Positions 49,285 through 58,441 of a stretch of DNA of 64,000 nt are shown here, piece by piece; the first letter of the stretch is position 1, and each line of letters starts with the position of its first letter. Where the stretch lies: the NCBI GenBank assembly GCA_039545295.1, contig BCIK01000004.1, positions 63,389-127,388 on the forward strand, written 5' to 3'. The DNA comes from Udeniomyces pyricola (Eukaryota > Basidiomycota > Tremellomycetes > Cystofilobasidiales > Mrakiaceae). Made by a program: the position numbers and the translations under genes. The notes beneath the pieces are model-generated. The model did not search any database. It was not told the DNA's origin and saw only the letters and a list, made by a program, of their open reading frames with translations.

Positions 49285-49875
49285 GATGGACGGGAGGAAT
49301 GTTGGAGTGTTGTATATGGATGAGTTTAGGGCAGGTTAAGGGAGGGGGTTGGTTGGCAGGGTAGGGGATAGATAGGGATCAGGAGGCTCAGAATGGGGTC
49401 GAAGCAGGTTGAAGGGGAAACGGAAGTCCACACGGCGAGAGGCAGCGGTATCGGCTAGTCATCAGAAGCGACACGACTCGCCCGAGGTTCTAAAGTCATC
49501 ACCGAGGCAGCCACCCCACACGCTTCAACTGGTATTTCCAACGGTCACCGTGTCCGAATTCGGTTTCCTCCATGCATGTTGTTGTTGTTTATACGTTTAT
49601 ATCCCGCCCGCCCCTGTAATCCCTTTGAGATTATTCTCGAATGTTTTCACATGCAGTGCAACAGATCACTCTTCTAGTAGCGCAGCCATCTATATTCATC
49701 GTAAAAAGTCATCAAGATCGTCAATCAAACCAAGAAGAGCCTGCAACCCATCGCAGCAAATATCGCTCATCGTTGCGCCAACTCGCCCGAATGGCCGCAC
49801 CGCTTGCGTGCGGTAAACCCCCCAGCTCAAGCGTTGTCTTCCCCGCCTCGTTCGGTTGGGCAGCCAATCACACCC
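49285..49875. other. tandem intergenic region, bZIP 5' flank
   Basis: 591 bases between the bZIP start codon and the HSBP1 stop codon. I see no gene; it should hold the bZIP promoter and HSBP1 3' UTR. Confidence 0.45.
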
Positions 49876-50730
49876 TCAGCTCGACGCTCCCTCTCTTCCG
49901 CGACCAGAGACGGGATGGGTACCCGAGGCAGTCAAAGGTGGCATGTATTCAGATATCGGACCATTGAGGATATCTGAGATGGCAGCCTCGAGCGAGTCGA
50001 TGCGAGATGACATCGTCGTCACTGTGAGAGGGCAAGTAGAGTCGGGTCGAAGAGAAGACATATCAAACACAACGATGAATCAGTTCAAAGGTCACTGAAC
50101 CAATATAGCAGGAAATTTCACCAACTGCGTTCTCTAAAAAAAATACGAGGATTCATTCACATGTCACATCCCAAAAGTCAGCAAGACGACGATGCCACAG
50201 CCATGGCGACCAAGTGGCACAACGGGTTTAAGAAAGGCACGCACAGTACGTCAGAGCTGGTTTCCTGAAACTTGTCCTCGAGCTGGCCAAGGAGAGTGTC
50301 GACCTGAGGAAGGGGGAGAAGCCAGATCAAGGTGACAAGAGTTGAAATGAGAACTGGGCCGAGTCGCGGCGAAAGAGAGAGGGAGAGATAGAGAGAGAGA
50401 AGAGAGACAATGAGGCGAGCCACGCGCGACTCATCATGAACCAAGACGCTGCTCGACGCGTACAGATCCGTTTCTTTGCGGCGCGTGGAAGGGTGGATTG
50501 GGGATCGATGGACTTACGAAACTCATGAGCTCGGCAGGTGAGCTGACGCCTTGTGCCGTTTGGGCTGCGTTGGCTGATGCGAGTGCTGGACGCGATGGGG
50601 ATCGTTCCGAGGCTGGGCCTCCTGCGGGCGAGGAGGCGTTGACGGACTTTGAGAGGGACAGGGGTTCGGATGGAGAGGGAGTTGCGATGGATTCCGATGA
50701 TGATGGTGGTGGTGGTGGTGGTGTTGGCAT
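49876..50730 (-). CDS. heat shock factor binding protein 1 (HSBP1) with 8-nt micro-exon
   Basis: Small coiled-coil protein; in animals HSBP1 trimers bind the heat-shock factor trimerisation domain and also act in WASH complex assembly. The model is exon 1 50730-50518, exon 2 50303-50245, micro-exon 50133-50126 and exon 4 50021-49876, giving 141 residues in phase. The conserved core is VDTLLGQLEDKFQETSSDVL and then ERMTTMSSRIDSLEAAISDIL. It has the same spacing as human HSBP1 between the DKFQ and MSSRID landmarks only if the micro-exon is included. The N-terminal arm (MPTPPPPPPSSSES) is Pro/Ser-rich and the C-terminal tail is short and glycine-rich. Divergent from eS26. Family call is firm; the micro-exon needs cDNA. 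Confidence 0.82.
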
Positions 50731-50828
50731 GATGGGTGAAGCAGGGAACGGTGGGTTGATGGATGGGATATAACTGGTGGAAGGGATGGGGGATGAATGT
50801 ATATGGTTATGTGGGTATGTATGTATGT

Positions 50829-50859
<31 letters not shown>

Positions 50860-51080
50860 TCTATCTATAGCTAGCTAGCTAGCTTAGTCTCTAACTCTCT
50901 GTTGGTGGATGTGGTGTCGTCGCTAGATGGGGCGGGCTGTGACAAGACGGCGGTGACGAGGCGGTGCAAAAGAGTGGCAAAGCCAAGCGTCGATTCGAGA
51001 CGAGCCGGTGAGGCAAGAAAGGGCAGGGACTCTTGAACGCTTTTTTCCTCGAGCTCTCCCTTCTCTGACCGTTCAGCAGC
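50731..51080. promoter_or_regulatory. divergent promoter region, HSBP1 / eS26
   Basis: 350 bases between the two start codons. It contains tetranucleotide repeats: GTAT (50810-50827), GGCT (50829-50860) and AGCT (50871-50884). The stretch before eS26 is mixed. No TATA box is assigned. Confidence 0.45.
50829..50884. repeat. GGCT and AGCT tetranucleotide repeats
   Basis: About seven GGCT units, one diverged, then a short CTAT stretch and three AGCT units, in the divergent promoter of HSBP1 and eS26. A likely length-variable microsatellite. Confidence 0.85.
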
Positions 51081-52430
51081 ATGGTGCGTTTCTTGCCCCC
51101 CTCATTTTGCTCTCTTGTCCCTCCCAAGGCTGCAGCCGCCCCGTCACTCTTCCATCCCTCTTTCCTATCTCGACCTTGCCCCCTAGCTCCTTTCACGCTA
51201 CACCCCTTCTATACCAGCTCAATAGCCCGTTCAATTCTATCGACTCTACTCGAAAGAGCTGGCCAACGACAAGCCGAATTCGGGTCTCCCTCCCTCCCTT
51301 GCTTTCTTGACTCCTCGCCGCTTGGACGACCCCCTTCCCTTGCCTTTGCACGCTCAAGCCGCAAGAGACCTTCCTATCCTCTCCCTCTCAGCCTCTCCTC
51401 TGCTTGTGCTTTTCGACCTTCCTTGGATGCTCCAACTGTTCCGACACGTCTATCCAATGCTCGCCTCATCACTCAAACGACGTGACATATGACCGCCAAT
51501 TCACCAACTCTCCCTCCTCCTGCCCTCTCGCCCTTCCTCTCCCCTCGACAACTGCTGCAGCCTTGCGAGAAAGTCTTGCTCTCATTCGCTCGACCCCTCC
51601 TCCTGACCCTGTTCTCCATGCGCATTTGTCCCCCTCCCCTTGTCTCCTTCCGTTTGTTAGACCAAGAAAAGAAGATCTTCCGGCCGAAACAAGAAGGGAC
51701 GTGGACACGTCAAGTTCGTCCGATGTGCTAACTGCTCTAGGGCTGTCCCCAAGGTTTGTCGTTTTCCAGTTCTTGCTCCGACGCTTTCTTCACTCGTCAA
51801 TCTTCTTCGCATCGCTCTCAATCTGACCATACCTTTTGCTACGCATGATCCGCACCTTCCGTGTCTACACTTTCAGGACAAGGCGATCAAGAGGTTCAAG
51901 GTGACCAACATCGTCGAGTCCGCTGCCGTCAGGGACTTGAGCGAGTCCTCCGTCTACCCGGGTTCGTTCAGCCTTTTGCTTCGCATCGCTTGCTTTCCTT
52001 TTTACGCATTGGCTCGTTGCTGATTTATTCTTTCCTGTTGCGTCTCGCAGAGTACGTCCTCCCCAAGCTTTACCACAAGATTCAGCACTGCATCTCGTGC
52101 GCTATCCACTCCAAGAGTACGTTTGCCTCACCCCTCACCTGCCGTTCTGCCATGTGTTCTCGAGTCTGATTGTGTTTCCTTTTCTTGTAGTTGTCCGAGT
52201 CCGAGCTTCCGACCCCAAGGCTCCTAACTCCAGGCACAACCGAGCTCCCCCCGTCAGGGCTAGGTTCAAGGATGGCAAGAGGGTGAGTTCTACTGTGCTT
52301 TTTTTTTTTGCTGCAGAGTCCTTTCATGTGAATGTGGTCATTGACTCGTGTACCATTGTCATATTCGTTTCCTCTCTAGATCAACCCCGCTGTTGAGGCT
52401 GCCCAGGCCGCCAAGGCCGGTGCCCACTAA
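51081..52430 (+). CDS. RPS26: 40S ribosomal protein eS26 (S26)
   Basis: Small-subunit protein at the mRNA exit channel. Six exons join in phase: 51081-51083 (the ATG alone), 51661-51753, 51877-51961, 52051-52116, 52191-52282, 52380-52430 (129 residues). The sequence is [20 protein letters not shown], then the zinc-binding CANC ([18 protein letters not shown]), [20 protein letters not shown], the second zinc pair CISC in [14 protein letters not shown], and the basic Arg-rich end. All landmarks of eS26 are present. The ATG is followed directly by a GTGCGT donor; intron 1 is 577 nt, by far the longest in the gene and CT-rich throughout. Codon bias is that of a highly expressed gene. Confidence 0.95.
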
Positions 52431-52991
52431 ACGGTGTCCCTCTGTACTCATCTGGATGTAATCCTTTCGTTACGAGTTCTTTGATGACTTCTGGCTCTGT
52501 ACGCGAACTACCACTCCACTCGTGGGTGAATCCAAATATATGCGATGGTTCCTTCCGCATACTATCGTCTCAGTCAAGGCTTGCGTGTTGTGAAAACGTG
52601 TCATTGCTTCCATATGTGAATTGCCTGAATATCTGCGCACAACCCTTCCTGCGAACATGCATATGTCTCTGCATTCACGTCTGGACCATCTGGCCTTTCT
52701 GAACGCCTGAACTTGTCAATAGGCCGCGCTGTCGATTCTAGCCCGACTTATGACATCCGAGGAAACTAAACCGTCGGAATAAACACATGATGCATATGGG
52801 ACTGACGCGTGATGCTGATGGGATGAACTGATTACAGTCGTTGAGGGACTGCCCATATCGATCATCGCTGATGTAGCGCTACGTACAGCCAAACGACCTT
52901 AGTTATCGCTCCTCTCATCTCCCAAACGTCGGCTCGGTCGCCTGTACACCCATCCCCTCTACCTTCTACCTTCACTCTACATCTCTCCGTC
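52431..52991. other. tandem intergenic region, eS26 / cyclophilin
   Basis: 561 bases that include the eS26 3' UTR and the cyclophilin promoter. I see no coding feature. Confidence 0.45.
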
Positions 52992-54496
52992 ATGTCCATG
53001 GATGCCCCGTCTGGAGTCACTCGACCAATAGTCTTCTTTGACATCACCATCGGAGAGAGCCAAGCTGGTCGGATCAAGATGGAGCTCTTCTCTGACGTCG
53101 TTCCCAAGTTGGTCTCCCTCCCTTTCGTTTACTTCCTGAGTCTTCGCATGGCCTCAAGCCTTGTAGATCACTATCCTCCGCTCTGGCTCACACAACTCAC
53201 TCCCGTCTATCAGGACATGCGAAAATTTCCGACAGTTGTGTTGTGGAGAGCAACGGTGAGTATCCGACGTGACGTGTCGAGCATGCCCTCACGGTTCGAT
53301 CCGGCTTCCATGCTTCTCGCTTCGTCATCAGTCCGAGATGAGGTCTCCATGACACAATCACTTAGCAACACTCTATCATGAATCCCTAAAACGCAGAATC
53401 AACAACCTTCCCCAAGGTTACAAGACCTCAGCTTTTCACCGGTACGTCGACCTCACTCACCGCAGGGCTAACGCGTCAACCACGACCACGCTTGGAGCAC
53501 GATTCGCTCAACGCGTCAGCGGCTTTCGGATCAGGTCTACTGACGTCTCTCACTCCTCGTACCACATCTAGTGTCATCCCTGACTTCATGATTCAAGGTG
53601 GTGATTTCCTGAAAGGCGATGGAACGGGAAGCTATTCCATCTATGGCGAGAAGTTTGAGGTTCGTTTACTGTTCTTCATGATCAACCTTTTGCTCGCTTC
53701 ATATCACGATCCAGGACAGTTGTAGTGACATGCTCTGAAGAATGTGTAGTGACAACAAGATTTATGTCTCGTCCTTTGTCATGCTCACATTGTGGCTTGT
53801 GTCGATATCGTTCTTTCCAGGATGAGAATTTCGTCTTCAAGCACGTCGGTCCCGGATTGCTCTCGATGGTAATTCCCTGTTCTTCTGCGCGTAGACGTGG
53901 CCTAGTTGCAAACACTATGGCATTGTCTTTGGGTACTGATTCGCAGCGATTCACTTTCATTCAGGCTAACTCGGGCCCAAACACGAACGGGTAAGTCAGC
54001 CGTTCTCTCGCCGTTTCCTGTACTGACATAGCTCTTGAGTGTTACCTTCGACCCATGACCACGATCTTCTAGATTATTGATCACAGATTTACATGTTACC
54101 AATCCTACACAGATGTCAGTTCTTCATCACGACTGCCCCGACAGAGTTCCTCGACGGCAAGCATACCGTCTTTGGTCGAGTTATCGGTGCGTGCTCTTTC
54201 TTGTCGGACCTGAACACACGTCAAGTCCTCATCTTACTTCTGAACACGAGCTGATGTGTCTCTGGTCTCCTCTATTCGCTCGTCCTTGCTGTCCTTTCAG
54301 ATGGACTGCTGACGGTACGAAAGATTGAGAACGTTCCGACCGGACCTAACAACCGTCCTAAGCTGGCTGTCAAGATTGTCGGTTCGTCCTTTTCTCTTGT
54401 CTCTCTTGGACCTGCAAGCATCAATATCCCTGGCGTATGCTCACGCACACCAACTGTCTCGACCTGAAACGCTCTGCAGAGTGTGGAGAAATGTAG
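52992..54496 (+). CDS. PPIH/USA-CyP-type cyclophilin (peptidyl-prolyl isomerase)
   Basis: Cyclophilin of the PPIH class, which in animals associates with the U4/U6.U5 tri-snRNP. The ATG at 52992 gives [18 protein letters not shown], then [16 protein letters not shown] across intron 1. Further blocks: [87 protein letters not shown], and the C-terminus [19 protein letters not shown] ending ECGEM. The ends [12 protein letters not shown] and CGEM are PPIH hallmarks. The catalytic Arg (FHRVI) and Phe/Met/Gln residues (FMIQ) are present, but the position equal to CypA Trp121 is Phe. About nine exons in 1.5 kb, several under 50 nt. All joins I tested keep phase. Confidence 0.9.
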
Positions 54497-54824
54497 AGTG
54501 CAGGACGTGAGAAGAATGGAAAACGAAACGATCTTGATGCCTATCTCTACGAGCCAACGAGAACGGACGGTTGTTGCTTGAACGAAGCGTCATGCTGAAT
54601 CGGAGGAAGAGTGACTAAGTGAGATTGAAAAATAAATAAACAAATAAACAAACAGACCAGTAAAATCAGATAAATCCCAAGATCGCGTTTAGCCGACGAC
54701 CGTCACTCGCAGTCGTTCATGGACTGGGGGAACTATTGATCTCATCATCAACGACGCCCTCGACTTCCCTGTCGCTCCGAGTTCTTTCTCTTCTTCTGGC
54801 TCAGGCCCGCTTTCGTCATCGCTC
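54497..54824. other. intergenic region, cyclophilin / ankyrin gene
   Basis: 328 bases. AATAAATAAACAAATAAA-like signals at about 54628-54650 may serve the cyclophilin 3' end. The last 130 bases are open in the ankyrin reading frame, but contain no ATG before 54825. Confidence 0.45.
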
Positions 54825-57800
54825 ATGCTCGCTTCCAGAGATCCGTCCGAAAAGATTCGGCGGACGGTCCAAGGTATGCTCTCGTCGCGAGCTTACTACT
54901 GCAACCGCCCTGGCGAACACACCTCATCCAGGCTCATGAAAGCGCAGGACTCATACCATCGTCTCCTCCCGAATGGCATTGCTGATCAAACGTCATAAAC
55001 TTTTTGTCTTTCTGCATCATCCAGACGACAACCTTCCTTTGCTTCGTCTTCTGGCAACCAAGCTCGATGTACGCAATACTGACAAGGGCATGCGTACCAG
55101 CCTGTCCTGGGCAGCTATCTGTGGCCACGAGGAGATGTTCGAATGGTTGCTGGTCGAGGGAACGATTGACGACGATGAACTTAGCAGGGTAAGTTGCTGT
55201 GCCCTCACCAGGAGAGTCTCTGTTGGAACGGATGGTATCAGATGATGGCGAACCGTGATGAGAAAGGGACAACTCGTGTGGCACGTCGAACGCAGCAGCA
55301 GCAACAGAACGCCAACTTGTGCATAAACGGCCCTTTTGAATCCCTCGGCACCCACTTGATTCCCTCAGATGGCTGACCCAGATCTGACGCTGTCCCTTCT
55401 TTCCATTTTTTACAGGACCAAGAGTACAACACCATCTTTCACCTCCTCGCAGCACTTCCCAACGACCTCACACCGGCCCGTCGTCGAGCTCGCTTCGAGA
55501 CCGGTGCGGCCCTGCGGATGGCCGCCGTCTATTACGATCGTTGTAGGTACCCATGCATGACGGTTCACGTGCAGTTATATACCATTAGCTTGATCAGACT
55601 CGTAAGCTGATCCATTCTGGGGTATGACAGTTCCATTTGTGGTTGATTGGGCTAATAAGAGCGGCAAGACGGCGATGCATGTTGCTGCCCAGGAAGGGAA
55701 TGAAGTGTTTGCACGGGTGAGTGATGACTCCTTGCGAGCAGATCTTTCTGCCTCATGGGCAAACCTGAGCTAAGCTACAACATGCTCATCGACTTTGGTT
55801 GATTCCCATAGCTGTTGATGGATCTTGGAGCAGATATTGATCTGCCGGATGTCTTTGGCAACGCACCACTCCACTAGTTAGTTGCTGTCGCCTTTTAGAC
55901 TTTCGGACTGCTGTGCTCATCTACCAATGAACAGATTAGCTGATCAATCTCGATCAAATTGGTGTCAGTGCATCAGCGTGGGGTCATCTCGAGGTTGGTC
56001 CGTCTCCCTCTTTGCCTCTTGCAGGCAGTCCGCTGACGCTAACACGCACTATCTGTCTCCTCTTTCTCTGTCTCACCTTGCAGCTTGTTCAACTTCTCAT
56101 CACTTCGGGCTGTCAGTTTGCATCGAGAAATAACGAAGGCTTCACTGCGAGCGACTTTGCCTATTCGTGAGCCCATTCATCACCTTCCCCGTACGCAAGC
56201 CTTCTTGACCAATTTGGCTGATGACGTGCATGCCTGCTCCTGAATCGTAGAACCGCCCTACAAGCAACGATTCAAGGTGAGAATCTGTCTCAAATACCTG
56301 ATATTTACTGGTCCTACCTCTGCTCCTCGCGTCAACACAGTTCTGACGCCACTGTATATATGCTTTGGTCTCCCCTGAACGTTGATATCTTCCCAGAACT
56401 CGCTCGAGCCCAATTCGACTTTCGCAAGAATTCGAAGCGGTCTCAGTCCCAGGTCTCCTCCCAACCAAGTCAACCGCCGCCCGATCATGCCCAGCAACCT
56501 AACTCTGGCAGTCGAACGCCCATCCCCTTTCGCCGAGGTCATAACCACAACAACCATTCGATCAACCCTCAAGGATGGGGTAACGCCAGCGATGGGGAAG
56601 CTGAGACTGAGGAGGAAGACGATCCACGTATGGTCAGGGATCATCCGAGCTTTGGCGCAGACAACGGCGGAGTCGATTTCCGGGAACGGGTCTTTGAGGC
56701 TCCTCCCCTGCTGGCTCAAGGGGAAGATGGCCAGGGCGTCCTGGATATGACATTATCCCCTGGTGGTCTCTATACTTCGCAAAGATCTCCTACTATGACG
56801 GGCACGCCGCCGACTTTGCCCTCGCCTTTGACGTCGACTCAAGGTCCGGCTCTGGCGGGCATGTCGTCTCCTCGTTTACTTCTGCCCTTGAATCATCTCT
56901 CCCAGCAGCAACCGAGTATCTCTCCTATCCCATCTCCCAGATTGCCCAATCTATCTGTTCAACCCCAATCCCAACCCCAGCAGCAGCCGCAACAACAACA
57001 GCAACAACAACAACAAGCGCCTTATTTCCCTTCGACTGTCCCTGTCCATCTGACCGGCCGAAACCGGTCGACGTCTACCTCAACCTCCTTTTCCAATACA
57101 ACCCATTCGACCAACACGACGAACCGATCGACGACGACGTCCAACAACTCTCATACGACCTCTTCCAAGTCTTCCTTGGACGGTCGGGTGGCGTACCCGC
57201 ATTTCTCCTCGTCCCATCGGATCGTTCCCGCTTCGTCCTTTGTTCGACCCTCTCCATCACTACCCCCGTTATCGACCCCAACCTTTCCGCTGTCTCCATC
57301 GCCACCGCTCCCACCGCCACCGCCACCGCCTCCATCTTCCTCGAAAGGACGGTTCCTCGGACGAAAGGAAGGTCGGGCCTCTTCGTTCTCTTCCACCTCT
57401 ATCCGAGGAACCGATGCCGATTCGATCCGAAGCGAGAACCTCGGTGGAGGAAGTGGTGGTGCTAGTAGCACCAGTCGCTCCCATCATCCCCATCATCATC
57501 CCCATCTTTCAGCCAAGTTTCGACTCGGTCATTCTACCTCGTCGTCATCCACTCCGGCCAGTGGCGGTGGTGGTGATTCGGGCTCGATGAAGAGTGACGT
57601 CTTAGGTCCATCGACGACAACGGGGATTGGCATGATCGGATCGTCGTCCGGTTCGGGGGGTGGTTGGGGTGGAGGAGGAGCAGGAGGCAGTGAAGCGAGC
57701 TCGACGGCCGCGTCGATCGGAGGTGGCTCGAATGGGAAAAAAGATAAGGACAAGGACAGGAAGAAGGAAAAGGAAGCAGGTGGTAGTGGGAGTGGTCGAT

Positions 57801-57865
57801 GGGGATCAGGAAGTCTTCTCTTACCTGGGACCGCGAGGAAGAAGAGCTTATGGAGTCGACATTGA
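54825..57865 (+). CDS. ankyrin-repeat protein with long low-complexity tail (Avo2-like)
   Basis: Nine exons join in phase: 54825-54873, 55025-55188, 55416-55542, 55631-55716, 55812-55876, 55969-55993, 56084-56166, 56251-56276, 56397-57865 (697 residues). The N-terminus MLASRDPSEKIRRTVQDDNL starts an ankyrin stack: MRTSLSWAAICGHEEMFEWL, a helix-rich pair around NTIFHLLAAL, NKSGKTAMHVAAQEGNEVFA, GADIDLPDVFGNAPLHYASA, WGHLELVQLLITSGC, and NEGFTASDFAYS. The last exon is Ser/Pro/Gln-rich with a poly-Gln run, a poly-Pro run, Gly-rich stretches and a Lys/Asp/Arg-rich end. The EKIRRTVQDDNLPLLRLL opening and repeat order recall the TORC2 subunit Avo2 of fungi; that assignment is tentative. An upstream extension of the first exon is open but lacks an ATG. 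Confidence 0.7.
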
Positions 57866-58441
57866 GAAACGTTCCAAAACTTTTCCGATTTTTTTTTATA
57901 TAGCTAAGGCTGCGTACAGTTGAAACATGTCCCGTGTAGGAGAACCGATCTATCGTTCGCTCAAACAGAGATCAAAAGCGAGTTGAGGGAGAGAAAGAGA
58001 AAATGAGAGGGAAGACAAATAAAGAAGGTAGAGTTGAGACAAAAGGAAGAAGCAAAAAAAAAAAGAAAAAAAAGGGAGATTGTCCGAGATCTTCCGAGGC
58101 AAGACTAGTAATGGCAGCAATAGTAGAGAAATGCAAAGTGAATGGTGAACAGAGTGATGGGGGGTGTGGTGCAAGACAATGGATGCAAGGGTGCATATCG
58201 TAAACAACAATGGTCAGAGAAGATGAAAAAAGGGTGCAAACAACAAGAGTACGTGAGAGATGGGATGAGGCGAAGCGAAGGAATTGAAGAGGAGTATTAG
58301 GCAAGAAATAATGGATGATCGACTGAAGAAGAACAAAAAAAAAAAAAAAAAAAAAAGAAGGGACGGAATGCAATGTACAGCAAAGAGATCACTGTCGTGG
58401 CAGCGAGGATTGGATGCGTACTAAAAAGAAGCGGGCTCCAT
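57866..58441. other. convergent intergenic region, A-rich
   Basis: 576 bases between convergent stops. It holds a poly-A run (58335-58356) and shorter A-rich runs near 58050-58075. No gene is seen. Confidence 0.5.
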
